Part shown: positions 26,353-36,113 of the stretch, in pieces | Position numbering within the stretch: the stretch's first letter is position 1 | How the letters are laid out: every line of letters starts with the position of its first letter | Assembly: GCF_900091455.1 (NCBI RefSeq) | Contig: NZ_LT607412.1 | Location: 3,782,001-3,846,000 of the forward strand | Origin: Micromonospora coriariae | Lineage (GTDB): Bacteria; Actinomycetota; Actinomycetes; Mycobacteriales; Micromonosporaceae | Direction of reading: 5' to 3' | DNA length: 64,000 bases | The notes under the pieces: generated by a model | Database searches by the model: none | What the model saw: only the letters and a program-made list of their open reading frames with translations | Told to the model about the DNA's origin: nothing | Translations under genes and position numbers: made by a program

Positions 26353-27900
26353 TCAGCTCGCGCGCGGGCGGCTCTTGGCTCGCAGCATCTCCCGGTCGGC
26401 CTCCTCGAAGGCGATGCTGAGCGCGTCGCGCAGCCCACCTCCGCCGGAGACCTCGGCGAAGCCGATGCTCACCCCGACAGGGGTCCCCGGCACCAGCGAC
26501 TCCCAGTCCTCGGCGTGGACCGCCGCCTCGATCCGGCGGGCGACCTCGGCGGCCTCGGTCATGCCGGTGTCCGGCAGCACCACCACGAACTCGTCGCCGC
26601 CGTAGCGGGCCACGAAGTCGCCCCGCCGCATCACCCGGTTGATCACCCCGGCGATGCGTTGCAGCACCAGGTCGCCGGAGTGGTGCCCGTGCCGGGTGTT
26701 GACCGCCTTGAAGCCGTCCAGGTCGCAGACGCCGATCACCACCCGCTCGCCGCGGGTGACCACGGCGGTGATGTACCGCTCCAGCCGCCGCCGGTTGGGC
26801 AGCCCGGTGAGCGGGTCGGTCAGCGCCTCGCCCTCGAACCGCGCCGCCTCGCGGCGCATCTCCTCGTGGTCGATCCGGGCGGCGATGCCGTCGATGTAGA
26901 CGTCGCGCAGCCGGTCGTTGCGCTGTGCGGCGAGCCGGAACGCGAGCCGGTCGGCGCGGTGCGCGGCCACGTGGTCCCCGGCCCGGGCCAGCGCGATGCT
27001 GCGCAGCCGGGCCGGCTCGGCCGCGCCGAGCGTCTCGGTGGACACCCGGATGGAGTCCAGTCGGGTGACCGCCTCGATCGGCCGTCCGGCGGCGACGGCC
27101 AGGCAGACCTGCCCGAGCTGGCGCATGTCGCGCGCCCGGGCGCTGTCCCCGCCATGGCTGAGCAGCCGGGACGGGTCGCCGTCTCCGCCGGACTCCACCC
27201 GGTCGCCGAGCGCGGCCTGCCGGGCGGCCGCGTAGCCGTACGCGGCGAGGCTGCTGGGACGCAGCCTGCCGGCCCGCCCGGCGTTCATGAAGCGGGCCAG
27301 GTCGGCGGCGACGTCCCGGAGCACGCGCAGGCAGCCGTCGCTGTCGCCGTTGTGGTCCAGCGCCACGGCGTTGCGCAGCCGGATGCCCGGCGCGGCGAAC
27401 GTCTCCTCCGGGATCCCGGCGGTCAGCCCCAACTGCCGGGCGCGTTCGATCGCCCCGAGGGCGTACCCGTGGAAGCTGAGGTAGCTGTACGCCATCGCGA
27501 GGTCGTGCCAGCCCCAGGCGGTGTCCCGGTCCGGGTCCTCCACGGCGCCCAGCGCCCGGGCGGCCTTGACCAGGTGGGTGACGCAGCGGTCCAGTGCGCC
27601 CTGGTGGTGCGCGGCGAGCGCGGCCAGCGCGTTGAGGTGCCCGTGCAGATAGGGCTCGGCGAGGTCGCGGACCGCCGCCGAGGCCTCCTCGATGGCTCGG
27701 GTGAACTCCGCCGTCCGTCCGAGATTGATCAGCGCGGAGAGTCGCTGCACCATGGCGTCCGCTCGCGCCGCCGGGTCCGTCGTGTTGCGGATCACCCGCT
27801 CCAGCAGCGCGTACGACTCTGCGGAACGACTGGCCTCCTGCAACGCCCGGGCGTGCGTGAGGGCGTCAACCTGGTCTTCGACCCGGTCGAGCCAGCCCAC
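26353..27900 (-). CDS. Cytoplasmic diguanylate cyclase (GGDEF) with TPR-like sensor region
   Basis: 515 residues. The first 330 are Ala/Arg-rich helical repeats resembling tetratricopeptide units (ALQEASRSAESYALLERVI, AMAYSYLSFHGYALGAIERA), with no transmembrane segment. The C-terminal GGDEF domain is intact: DLDGFKAVNTRHGHHSGD, the RRGD inhibitory site five residues before the active site, and RYGGDEFVVVLPD near 428-440. It should make cyclic di-GMP and be product-inhibited. GTG is chosen because GGGAGG lies 6 nt upstream. In actinobacteria c-di-GMP acts through BldD in development; that link is inference here. Confidence 0.88.
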   Translation of the reverse strand: MGWLDRVEDQVDALTHARALQEASRSAESYALLERVIRNTTDPAARADAMVQRLSALINLGRTAEFTRAIEEASAAVRDLAEPYLHGHLNALAALAAHHQGALDRCVTHLVKAARALGAVEDPDRDTAWGWHDLAMAYSYLSFHGYALGAIERARQLGLTAGIPEETFAAPGIRLRNAVALDHNGDSDGCLRVLRDVAADLARFMNAGRAGRLRPSSLAAYGYAAARQAALGDRVESGGDGDPSRLLSHGGDSARARDMRQLGQVCLAVAAGRPIEAVTRLDSIRVSTETLGAAEPARLRSIALARAGDHVAAHRADRLAFRLAAQRNDRLRDVYIDGIAARIDHEEMRREAARFEGEALTDPLTGLPNRRRLERYITAVVTRGERVVIGVCDLDGFKAVNTRHGHHSGDLVLQRIAGVINRVMRRGDFVARYGGDEFVVVLPDTGMTEAAEVARRIEAAVHAEDWESLVPGTPVGVSIGFAEVSGGGGLRDALSIAFEEADREMLRAKSRPRAS

Positions 27901-27972
27901 TCGCGACCTCCCGTCGTGTGCGCCTCGACGCACCGGTTCGTGGCGTCACCCGCGACGCTTCATGATTATGGC

Positions 27973-28920
27973 GTGACCACTCTGCCGCAACACCCCCCCG
28001 AAGGGACAGGGCGGCTCCGTCCGTCCGCCGCGGTGGCCCGGGCGGCCCGGTTGCTCGCCGCCGCCGGGGTGGGCCCGGCACGTGTGGAGGCCGAGCTGCT
28101 GGCGGCGTACGTGCTGGGGGTGCCCCGGGGTCGACTGGCGCTCGCCGACGACCTGACCGACGATCACCGCGCCCGGCTGGACGAGCTGGTGCGCCGCCGT
28201 GCCGCCCGGGAGCCGTTGCAGCACCTGACCGGTCGGGCCGGCTTCCGGCACCTGGAGCTGGCGGTCGGTCCGGGCGTCTTCGTGCCCCGACCGGAGACCG
28301 AGCTGCTGGCCGGCTGGGGCCTCGAACAGGGCCGGCGCCGGCCCGACCCGCTGGTGGTGGACCTGTGCAGCGGTTCCGGCGCGATCGCGCTGGCGGTCGC
28401 TCAGGAGCTGCCGGGGGCGCGGGTGGTGGCGGTGGAGCGGTCCCCGGAGGCGCTGGCCTGGCTGCGCCGCAACGCGGCGGAACGCGCCGAGTCGGGGGAC
28501 CACCCGATCGAGGTGGTCCAGGCCGATGTCACCGCGCCCGACCTGCTGGCCGACCTGGTCGGCCGGGTGGACGTGCTGCTCTGCAACCCGCCGTACGTGC
28601 CCGTCGACGTGGTGGTGCCGCCGGAGGTGGCCGGGCACGATCCGGCGGAGGCGGTCTTCGGCGGCGCGGACGGTCTGGCGGTGATCCGGCCGGTGATCAG
28701 CCGGGCGGCGGCGCTGCTGCGCCCCGGCGGCGTGATCGGGGTCGAGCACGACGACACGCACGGCCGGGCGGTGCCCGAGCTGCTCGCCGCGGACGGCCGG
28801 TTCACCGCGATCACGGAGCATCCGGACCTCACCGGTCGCCCGCGCTACGCCACCGCGTCCCGACGGGCGGACGGCCAGCACGCCCCGGGCGCGACGGCGT
28901 GGCAGACTGACTCCTCGTGA
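27973..28920 (+). CDS. prmC: Release factor glutamine methyltransferase
   Basis: 315 residues. SAM-dependent methylation of the GGQ glutamine of release factors. An N-terminal helical domain is followed by FVPRPETELL, VVDLCSGSGAIALAVA (SAM loop) and CNPPYVP near 203-209 (catalytic NPPY). GTG is the first in-frame start consistent with homology; CATGAT ends 6 nt before it. The stop codon overlaps the next gene, indicating coupling. Confidence 0.94.
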   Translation: MTTLPQHPPEGTGRLRPSAAVARAARLLAAAGVGPARVEAELLAAYVLGVPRGRLALADDLTDDHRARLDELVRRRAAREPLQHLTGRAGFRHLELAVGPGVFVPRPETELLAGWGLEQGRRRPDPLVVDLCSGSGAIALAVAQELPGARVVAVERSPEALAWLRRNAAERAESGDHPIEVVQADVTAPDLLADLVGRVDVLLCNPPYVPVDVVVPPEVAGHDPAEAVFGGADGLAVIRPVISRAAALLRPGGVIGVEHDDTHGRAVPELLAADGRFTAITEHPDLTGRPRYATASRRADGQHAPGATAWQTDSS

Positions 28921-29567
28921 TGCTCTACGACTGCCGGTCGCCCGCCGATCGGGACCGCGGCATCGCTGCGGCCATCGAGGCGGTCAAGAACGGCGAGCTG
29001 GTCGTCCTGCCGACGGACACCGTCTACGGGATCGGCGCGGACGCGTTCACCCCGTACGCGGTCAAGGCGCTGCTGGACGCGAAGGGCCGGGGGCGGCAGA
29101 TGCCGCCGCCGGTGTTGATCGGTTCGCGGCAGACCCTGGACGGGTTGGTCTTCTCGCTGCCCAGCGCCGCGCGGGACCTCGTCGAGGCGTTCTGGCCGGG
29201 TGCGTTGACGATCGTGGTCGAGCACTCACCGAGCTTGCAGTGGGACCTCGGCGACAAGTCGGGCACGGTGGCGGTGCGGATGCCGCTGCACCCGGTGGCG
29301 CTGGAGGTGCTGCGTGAGACCGGCCCCATGGCGGTCTCCTCGGCGAACAAGACCGGCCAGCCCGCCGCGGTCACCGCGGAGGAGGCGCGCGACCAGCTCA
29401 GCTACTCGGTGCGGGCCTACCTGGAGGCGGGGCCCTGCCCGGACCCGGTGCCCAGCACGATCGTGGACCTGACCGGCGAGGTGCCGCAGCTGCTGCGGGC
29501 CGGCGCGATCCCGCTGGAGAAGCTGCGCGACGTGGTGCCGGATCTCGTCGACGGCCGGGGGGTCTGA
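28920..29567 (+). CDS. L-threonylcarbamoyladenylate synthase (Sua5/YwlC/TsaC family)
   Basis: 215 residues. Makes threonylcarbamoyl-AMP from threonine, bicarbonate and ATP for the t6A37 modification of ANN-decoding tRNAs. LVVLPTDTVYGIGADAF near 28-44 and VAVRMPLHPVALEVL with VSSANKTGQPAA are the family motifs. It is the short form lacking the C-terminal Sua5 domain. ATG is used; a GTG immediately before it is equally possible. It overlaps prmC, and the phosphatase gene follows without a gap. Confidence 0.93.
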   Translation: MLYDCRSPADRDRGIAAAIEAVKNGELVVLPTDTVYGIGADAFTPYAVKALLDAKGRGRQMPPPVLIGSRQTLDGLVFSLPSAARDLVEAFWPGALTIVVEHSPSLQWDLGDKSGTVAVRMPLHPVALEVLRETGPMAVSSANKTGQPAAVTAEEARDQLSYSVRAYLEAGPCPDPVPSTIVDLTGEVPQLLRAGAIPLEKLRDVVPDLVDGRGV

Positions 29568-30179
29568 GTGCCCCCGTTCACCGTGCTGCACGTCTGCATG
29601 GGCAACATCTGCCGCTCGCCGATGGCCGAGCGGCTGCTCGCCCTGGCCGTGCGGGAGCGGTTGGCTCGGCGCGAGCAGGACCCGGCCGGGGCCGAGGAGC
29701 TGCTGCACAGCCACAGCGCCGGCACGGGCGGCTGGCACGCCGGCGAGGAGATGAACCCGCCGGCGGCCCGGCAGGTCGTCGGCCGGGGCGGGGACGTGGA
29801 GGGGTTCGCCGCGCGCAAGCTGCGCTCGGAGCACATCGACGCCGCAGACCTGGTCCTGACCGCGACCGCGGATCAGCAGGAGTACGTGGTGGCGCTGCGT
29901 CCGGACGCGGCGGCCCGCACCTTCGTGCTGGGTGAGTTCGGCCGCCTGCTGGCCGCGGTGGACGCCGCCGCGCTGCCGCCGGCCGAGGCGACCCCGGAGG
30001 CGGTGTACGCCCGGGGTGTGGCCCTGGTGGCGGCGGCCCACGACGCCCGGTTGGGCGCCTCGCTGCTGCCCTCCGACGATCTCGACGACCCGTGGGGTCG
30101 CGGCGATCAGTGCTTCAGCCGGGTCGCCGACGAGATCGAGGAGACGGTCCACCCGTTGGCCGCCGCGCTGCTTTCCTGA
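29568..30179 (+). CDS. Low-molecular-weight protein tyrosine phosphatase
   Basis: 203 residues. VLHVCMGNICRSPMAERLL near residues 6-24 is the CX5R-S active-site loop with the usual GN-I-CRSP context, and LPSDDLDDPWGRG near 166-178 holds the catalytic Asp-Pro (DP). The protein is longer than the typical 150-160 residues because of an insertion between the two motifs. Targets are unknown; relatives act on tyrosine-phosphorylated cell-surface and polysaccharide proteins. It begins directly after the preceding stop codon. Confidence 0.92.
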   Translation: MPPFTVLHVCMGNICRSPMAERLLALAVRERLARREQDPAGAEELLHSHSAGTGGWHAGEEMNPPAARQVVGRGGDVEGFAARKLRSEHIDAADLVLTATADQQEYVVALRPDAAARTFVLGEFGRLLAAVDAAALPPAEATPEAVYARGVALVAAAHDARLGASLLPSDDLDDPWGRGDQCFSRVADEIEETVHPLAAALLS

Positions 30180-30285
30180 GCGGCGTGCGAGTTTCCTCCG
30201 GGTTTGGGGAAAACCCGGGGCGAAAGGGGCGTTCCGGGTCATTCTGAACGGGTCCTAGCGTGACCGGCTCCTGCGGGGAGAGCTG

Positions 30286-32400
30286 ATGATCCGGGCCCAT
30301 CTCGACAAACTGCTGACCGTGGTGATCGCCGGTGTGCTGGCCGGACTGGTGCTGGCGGCGGCCGCCCTGCCGGTGGCCCTGGTCTTCGGGATCGGCTTCA
30401 GCGCCCTGTCCACGCCCTACTCGGAGCTGCCGAACACGCTGCGCACGCCACCCACCGCCCAGCGTTCCAACCTGTACGCCAACGACGGCACCACCCTGAT
30501 CACCTCCTTCTACCAGGAGGACCGGGTGGACGTGCCGCTGCACGAGGTCGCGCCGGTGATGCGCCAGGCCATCGTGGCCGCCGAGGACGTCCGGTTCTTC
30601 CAGCACAGCGGGGTGGACCTGCGGGGTGTGGTGCGCGCGTTCACCGTGAACAAGCGCGACGGTCAGACCCGGCAGGGCGCCTCGACGCTGACCATGCAGT
30701 ACGTCCGCAACGTGCTCAGCAGCGATCCCCGGTTGACCGAGAGCCAGCGCAGGGCGGCCACCGAGGTCACCACCGCCCGCAAGATCCAGGAAATGCGGTA
30801 CGCGCTGGCGCTGGAGCGGGAGCTGAGCAAGGACGAGATCCTCACCCGCTACCTCAACATCGCCTATTTCGGCGCCGGGGCGTACGGCATCGCGGCGGCC
30901 AGCAAGCGCTACTTCTCCCGGTCCCCGGCCGAGCTGACCCTGGCGCAGGCCGCGCTGCTGGCCGGGCTGGTCCAGTCGCCGGACAGCGACGACCCGATCA
31001 ACGGCGACGCCGACAGCGCCCTGCACCGCCGGGCGTACGTGCTGGAGCAGTTGGTGGAGTCGAGCCACGTGTCGGCGGACGCGGCGGCGGCGGCGCGGAA
31101 CGAGCCGCTGGACCTGCGGCCCAGCGAGACCCCGAACGACTGCACGGCCGTGCCGGCCGGTCACAACGACTGGGGGTTCTTCTGCGACTGGTTCACCCGG
31201 TGGTGGAGTGACCAGTCGGCGTTCGGGTCGACCGCCGACGAGCGGCAGCGCACGCTGCGCCGGGGCGGATTCTCGATCGTCTCCTCGCTCGACCCGGCCG
31301 TCCAGCGGGCCACCACCGAGCAGGTGCTGCGGATCTACCAGCCGACCGAGGCCCGGGCGGTGCCGACCGCGGTGGTGCAGCCCGGCACCGGTCGGGTACT
31401 GGCGATGGCGGTGAACCGCAGCTACAGCGTGGCGGACAACCCGGCCGGGCAGAAGAACCACCCGAACACGGTCAACCAGCTGGTGGCCGGCGGCGGGGCG
31501 ATCGAGGGGTACCAGGGCGGGTCGACGTTCAAGCTCTTCACCATGCTGGCCGCGCTGGAGTCCGGCCTGCCGCTGTCGACCGAGTTCACCGCCCCGACCC
31601 GGCTGGTCACGAAGTTCCCGGTGACCGGGGAGGCGAGCTGTGACGGCCGCTGGTGCCCGGAGAACGCCACCCCCTCGTCGATGGACGGCCCCCGCACCAT
31701 GTGGACCGCGTTCGGGCGTTCGGTGAACACCTACTTCGCCTGGCTCACCGAGCGCGTCGGCGCCGACCGGGTGGTGGAGATGGCCGAGCGGCTCGGCATC
31801 GTGCTGCGCGCCGACTCCGACGCCCGGCTGGCCCGGTACGGGGCGAAGAACTGGGGCCCGTTCACCCTGGGCGTGGCCGCGACGACCCCGCTCGACCTGG
31901 CCACGGCGTACGCCACGGTGGCGGCCGAGGGGACCTGGTGCGCCCCGCTGCCGGTGGTCTCGATCACCGACTCGGCCGGCCACCCGGTCGACGCCGCCAA
32001 GCCGGACTGCCGGCAGGTGCTCGACCCCGACGTGACCCGGGCGGCGGCCGACGCGTCCCGCTGCCCGGTCGGCGACCAGTCGATGTACGGGCGTTGCGAC
32101 GGCGCCACCGCAGGCGGTCTGCGGGCCGCGCTCGGCCGACCGGTGGCCGGCAAGACCGGCAGCTCGGAGCGGTACGAGACGGAGACGGTGGTGGCGTTCA
32201 CCCCGCAGCTCGCGGTGGCCTCGATGGCGACGAACCCGGACGACCCACGTGACGCGGTGGGTCAGGCGGTGCAGGCCCGGATGGTGGACGCGGTCGGCAA
32301 GGTGCTCACCTTCGCCCTGCGCGACCAGCCGGTGCGGGACTTCGTGCCGCCGAGCGAGCGGGTCGCCTTCGAGGTCACCGGTGCCCGTACGGGCAACTGA
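30286..32400 (+). CDS. Class A penicillin-binding protein (transglycosylase-transpeptidase)
   Basis: 704 residues. One N-terminal membrane helix (about 8-37) is followed by the GT51 domain, with EDVRFFQHSGVD (catalytic Glu100) and QGASTLTMQYVRN, where GGSTITQQ is usual. The transpeptidase has GGSTFK (Ser413, Lys416), SVNTYF near 479 and GKTGSS near 622. It polymerises and cross-links peptidoglycan. Upstream is a small hairpin (CCGGGTTT/AAACCCGG) and a TAGCGT -10-like hexamer, with RBS GGGGAGAG. Confidence 0.93.
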   Translation: MIRAHLDKLLTVVIAGVLAGLVLAAAALPVALVFGIGFSALSTPYSELPNTLRTPPTAQRSNLYANDGTTLITSFYQEDRVDVPLHEVAPVMRQAIVAAEDVRFFQHSGVDLRGVVRAFTVNKRDGQTRQGASTLTMQYVRNVLSSDPRLTESQRRAATEVTTARKIQEMRYALALERELSKDEILTRYLNIAYFGAGAYGIAAASKRYFSRSPAELTLAQAALLAGLVQSPDSDDPINGDADSALHRRAYVLEQLVESSHVSADAAAAARNEPLDLRPSETPNDCTAVPAGHNDWGFFCDWFTRWWSDQSAFGSTADERQRTLRRGGFSIVSSLDPAVQRATTEQVLRIYQPTEARAVPTAVVQPGTGRVLAMAVNRSYSVADNPAGQKNHPNTVNQLVAGGGAIEGYQGGSTFKLFTMLAALESGLPLSTEFTAPTRLVTKFPVTGEASCDGRWCPENATPSSMDGPRTMWTAFGRSVNTYFAWLTERVGADRVVEMAERLGIVLRADSDARLARYGAKNWGPFTLGVAATTPLDLATAYATVAAEGTWCAPLPVVSITDSAGHPVDAAKPDCRQVLDPDVTRAAADASRCPVGDQSMYGRCDGATAGGLRAALGRPVAGKTGSSERYETETVVAFTPQLAVASMATNPDDPRDAVGQAVQARMVDAVGKVLTFALRDQPVRDFVPPSERVAFEVTGARTGN

Positions 32401-32442
32401 GCCCGGCCGGCTCCGGTCCGCCTGCCCACCGGGCCGGCGGGG

Positions 32443-33930
32443 TCAGCCGGTGTGCGTGACGGAACGGTCGGGGGCCCGCTCGGCGCCGCGGGCGATGTTG
32501 CGGGCCATCCCGCCGAAGACCACCGCGTGGAACGGGGCCACCGACCCCCAGTAGGCGTGCCCGGCCAGACCGCGTGGCAGGAAGACCGCGCGTTGCTGGT
32601 AGCGGCTGCGGCCGTTGTCGGCGGGCAGCACCCGCATCTCCAGCCAGGCCCGGCCGGGCAGCCGCATCTCGGCGCGCAGCCGCAGCAGCTCGCCCGGGAC
32701 GATCTCCTCCACCCGCCAGAAGTCCAGGGCCTCACCGACCTGGAGGCGGTGCGGGTCGCGCCGGCCCCGGCGCAGCCCGACACCACCGATCAGCCGGTCC
32801 AGCCAGCCACGGATCGACCAGGCGAGTGGGAACGAGTACCAGCCGTGCTCGCCGCCGACACCCTCGATGACCCGCCAGAGCTCCGCCGGCGGCGCGTCCA
32901 CCGTCCGTTCCCGGATGTCGGTGTAGGCGGTGCCGCCGGACCAGTCCGGGTCGGTGGGCAGTGGCTCGGCCGGAGCGTCCGGCCCGCTCGCGGTCGACCA
33001 GCGCGTCTCCACCTGGGCGTCGCGCACCCTGGCCAGCGCCAGCGCCACCGCCTGGTCGAACCCGGTCAACCCGTCCGGGGGGTCGGGAACGTACCGGGCG
33101 ATGTCGTGTTCGTGCGCGATCGCCTCGTGGACCAGGCTCTCCACCAGCGGGCGGGCGATGGCGTTGGGCACCGGGGTGACCAGGCCGACCCAGTGCGAGG
33201 AGAGCGACGGGGTCAGCGGGCGGACCGGCACGATGACCCGCCGGCGCAGGCCGGCCACCCGGGCGTAGCGCTGCATCATGTCGCGGAAGCTGAGCACGTC
33301 CGGCCCGCCGATGTCGAAGCCGCGGTTGACCTCCGGCGGCAGCGCCGTGCAGCCGGCCAGGTAGCGCAGCACGTCGCGGACCGCGATCGGCTGGATCCGG
33401 TTGCGGACCCAGCGCGGGGTGACCATGACGGGCAGCCGCTCGGTCAGGTAGCGCAGCATCTCGAACGAGGCCGAGCCGGAGCCGATGATCACCGCGGCCC
33501 GGAGCACCGCCGTGGGCACGCCGCTGGCCAGCAGGATCCGGCCCACCTCGGCCCGGGACCGCAGGTGCGGGGAGGGGACCTCCTCGTCGGCCGCCGGCTC
33601 CGGGCCGCCCAGGTAGACGATCCGGCGTACGCCGGCCGCCCGGGCCGCGGCCGCGAAGTTGGTCGCCGCCGTCCGGTCGGCCGCCTCGAAGTCGGGCCGG
33701 CCCAGCGAGTGCACCAGGAAGTAGGCGACGTCCACGCCGGTGAACGCGACGGGCAGCGTCTCCGGCCGGCTCAGGTCGCCCTGGACGATTTCGGCGGCCG
33801 ACGCCCAGGGCACGTCGCGCAGCCGCCCGGCCTTGCGGGCCAGGCAGCGCACGGTGTGGCCTTCGTTGAGCAGCAGGGGCACCAGCCGCCCGCCGATGTA
33901 TCCCGTGGCTCCGGTGACGAGGCATCGCAC
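32443..33930 (-). CDS. NAD(P)-binding SDR-like protein with DUF2867 domain
   Basis: 495 residues. [17 protein letters not shown] at the N-terminus is the extended-SDR nucleotide motif. Residues about 1-300 form a Rossmann domain. A C-terminal DUF2867 region ([51 protein letters not shown]) resembles SRPBCC folds. Members are annotated as NmrA-like or epimerase-like, and no substrate is known. CACACT lies 7 nt before the GTG, suggesting a leaderless mRNA. Divergent from glyA. Confidence 0.85.
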   Translation of the reverse strand: MRCLVTGATGYIGGRLVPLLLNEGHTVRCLARKAGRLRDVPWASAAEIVQGDLSRPETLPVAFTGVDVAYFLVHSLGRPDFEAADRTAATNFAAAARAAGVRRIVYLGGPEPAADEEVPSPHLRSRAEVGRILLASGVPTAVLRAAVIIGSGSASFEMLRYLTERLPVMVTPRWVRNRIQPIAVRDVLRYLAGCTALPPEVNRGFDIGGPDVLSFRDMMQRYARVAGLRRRVIVPVRPLTPSLSSHWVGLVTPVPNAIARPLVESLVHEAIAHEHDIARYVPDPPDGLTGFDQAVALALARVRDAQVETRWSTASGPDAPAEPLPTDPDWSGGTAYTDIRERTVDAPPAELWRVIEGVGGEHGWYSFPLAWSIRGWLDRLIGGVGLRRGRRDPHRLQVGEALDFWRVEEIVPGELLRLRAEMRLPGRAWLEMRVLPADNGRSRYQQRAVFLPRGLAGHAYWGSVAPFHAVVFGGMARNIARGAERAPDRSVTHTG

Positions 33931-33965
33931 GGCTTCCAGTGTGCGGCCCCCTAGACTCGTTCGCT

Positions 33966-35255
33966 GTGGACACCGAGATGAGCACCTTCTGGGGGCCGGA
34001 TTTCGCGCAGCTCAGAGCCACCGACCCGGAGATCGCCGGGGTGGTCCTCGGCGAGCTGGAGCGGCTGCGCGGGGGCCTTCAGCTGATCGCCAGCGAGAAC
34101 CTGACCTCGCCGGCGGTGCTGGCCGCTCTCGGTTCGACGCTGACCAACAAGTACGCCGAGGGCTACCCGGGCCGGCGCTACTACGGCGGCTGCGCCGAGG
34201 TGGACCGGGCCGAGGAGATCGGCATCGCCCGGGCGAAGGAGCTCTTCGCCGCCGAGCACGCCAACCTCCAGCCACACTCCGGCGCCAGCGCCAACCTGGC
34301 CGCGTACGCCGCGCTGGTGCAGCCGGGGGACACGGTGCTGGCGATGGACCTGCCGCACGGCGGGCACCTGACCCACGGCAGCCGGGTGAACTTCTCCGGC
34401 AAGTGGTTCGCCACAGTGGGGTACACCGTCCGTCCGGACACCGAGCTGATCGACTACGACGAGGTGCGGGACCTGGCCCGGGCGCACCGGCCCAAGATGA
34501 TCATCTGCGGCGCCACCGCGTACCCCCGGCTGATCGACTTCGCCCGGTTCCGGGAGATCGCCGACGAGGTCGGCGCGTACCTGATGGTGGACGCGGCGCA
34601 CTTCATCGGCCTGGTCGCCGGTCGGGCGATCCCGTCCCCGGTGCCGTACGCCGATGTCGTCTGCGCCACCACCCACAAGGTGCTGCGCGGCCCGCGCGGC
34701 GGCATGATCCTCTGCCGCGAGTCGCTGGCCCAGCGGATCGACAAGGCGGTCTTCCCGTTCACCCAGGGCGGCCCGCTGATGCACGCGGTCGCGGCCAAGG
34801 CGGTCGCGCTGCGCGAGGCAGCCCAGCCCGAATTCCAGACGTACGCCGATCAGGTGGTCAGCAACGCCCAGGCGCTCGCCGCCGGGCTGGCCGCCGAGGG
34901 CATGCGCCCGGTGTCCGGGGGCACCGACACCCACCTCACCCTGATCGACCTGCGGGAGTTTGGGGTGACCGGCACCGAGGCCGAGGCGCGCTGCGACGCC
35001 GCGTCGATCACCCTGAACAAGAACGCGATCCCGTACGACCCGCGTCCGCCGATGGTCGCCTCCGGCATCCGGGTGGGCACGCCCAGCGTCACCACCCAGG
35101 GCATGCGCGAGGGGGAGCTGCGGCAGGTGGCCGCCCTGATCGCGCGGGCGGTACGCGCCGACCCCGGCGCCCCGGGCGGCGCCGACGAGCTGTCCCGGGT
35201 CGGTGCCGAGGTGGCCGAGCTGGTCGCCGCGTTCCCGGCGTACCCCCGTGGCTGA
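33966..35255 (+). CDS. glyA: Serine hydroxymethyltransferase
   Basis: 429 residues. PLP enzyme interconverting serine and glycine with tetrahydrofolate, feeding one-carbon units. [27 protein letters not shown] and [12 protein letters not shown] (PLP lysine near 238) are diagnostic. The GTG is chosen because TAGACT ends 8 nt upstream without an RBS; an ATG four codons later is possible. It overlaps the next small membrane gene by 8 bp. Confidence 0.96.
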   Translation: MDTEMSTFWGPDFAQLRATDPEIAGVVLGELERLRGGLQLIASENLTSPAVLAALGSTLTNKYAEGYPGRRYYGGCAEVDRAEEIGIARAKELFAAEHANLQPHSGASANLAAYAALVQPGDTVLAMDLPHGGHLTHGSRVNFSGKWFATVGYTVRPDTELIDYDEVRDLARAHRPKMIICGATAYPRLIDFARFREIADEVGAYLMVDAAHFIGLVAGRAIPSPVPYADVVCATTHKVLRGPRGGMILCRESLAQRIDKAVFPFTQGGPLMHAVAAKAVALREAAQPEFQTYADQVVSNAQALAAGLAAEGMRPVSGGTDTHLTLIDLREFGVTGTEAEARCDAASITLNKNAIPYDPRPPMVASGIRVGTPSVTTQGMREGELRQVAALIARAVRADPGAPGGADELSRVGAEVAELVAAFPAYPRG

Positions 35256-35673
35256 GCCCGGGGTGGTCACGCCCGACGCCGACCGGCGCTGGCGGCTGCG
35301 GCACCTGCCGGTGCTCCTGGCCGCGTCGGTGGCGCTGGCCGCCGTCGCCGCGGTGGTCGGCGGGGTGGTCGGCGGAGCGACGGCCGCGCTCGGCGCGGCG
35401 GCCGGCGTCGGCATCACCGTGCTCAGCTACACGCTCACCACCGTGGTGCTTGCCTGGGCCGACCAGATCAACCCGCAGCTGGTGCTGCCGCTCGGTCTGG
35501 GCCTGTACGCGCTGAAGTTCACCCTTCTGGGTGTGGTGCTGGTGGCTGTGGCATCGACGGACTGGCCCGGATTGGTCCCGCTCTGCCTCGGCATCGTCGC
35601 CGGGGTGGCAGTGTGGACGGCAGTGCACCTGTGGTGGCTGACCAGGGTGTACGCCCGTCGGCCGCGGGGCTGA
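35248..35673 (+). CDS. AtpI-like four-helix membrane protein
   Basis: 141 residues with four predicted helices ([76 protein letters not shown]). No enzyme motif. Its size, topology and position just ahead of the ATP synthase genes match the actinobacterial proteins annotated as ATP synthase protein I, which help c-ring assembly. It overlaps the glyA stop codon (GTGGCTGA), so it is probably translated from the glyA transcript. Confidence 0.7.
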   Translation: MAEPGVVTPDADRRWRLRHLPVLLAASVALAAVAAVVGGVVGGATAALGAAAGVGITVLSYTLTTVVLAWADQINPQLVLPLGLGLYALKFTLLGVVLVAVASTDWPGLVPLCLGIVAGVAVWTAVHLWWLTRVYARRPRG

Positions 35674-35865
35674 CCGACCTGCGATCGGCCGGTCGTCCCA
35701 CCTACCGGACGCGCGGCAATGTGTCGGCCTCCGGTCATTTTCCGACGGGCGGAAGGGGAGTAGCGTGCCCACAGACGACGGCGCCCACGAGATGCCCACA
35801 CAACGACGGTTGTGCGGGGGGTGAGGCACAGCCTCGTCTTCCCGGCTGATATCGTTCGCCCCGTC
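35674..35865 (+). promoter_or_regulatory. Leader and probable promoter region of the ATP synthase operon
   Basis: TAGCGT at 35761-35766 is the best -10 candidate, with a poor -35. Downstream there are two small hairpins (CACAAC/GTTGTG and GAGGC/GCCTC) and a second hexamer, TATCGT, 10 nt before the next ATG. No coding signal. Confidence 0.45.
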
Positions 35866-36102
35866 ATGGCTGGTGACCAAACCCCCCGTCCCGCCGGTGA
35901 ACCGGACGACTATCCGTCCGGCGCCGGTCAGGGTTGGACCGCGCTCAGCTACCTCATCGGAGGCATGCTCGTGTGGGGTTTCATCGGCTGGCTGGTCGAC
36001 CAGTGGCTCGACACCGGTGGCGTGGCCACCGGGATCGGCGTCGTGATCGGCGTAACCGGGGGGATCATCCTCGTCGTTCGCCGGCTCGGCACGCCTACTT
36101 AG
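35866..36102 (+). CDS. AtpZ/AtpI family small membrane protein
   Basis: 78 residues. A Pro/Gly/Asp-rich N-terminus and two transmembrane helices (ALSYLIGGMLVWGFIGWLV and GVATGIGVVIGVTGGIILVV) match the short AtpZ/AtpI family encoded at the head of F1Fo operons. Proposed roles are in c-ring assembly or Mg/Ca transport. RBS for the next gene, AGGAAGGGA, overlaps its stop codon. The ATG is the only plausible start. Confidence 0.8.
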   Translation: MAGDQTPRPAGEPDDYPSGAGQGWTALSYLIGGMLVWGFIGWLVDQWLDTGGVATGIGVVIGVTGGIILVVRRLGTPT

Positions 36103-36113
36103 GAAGGGACACG

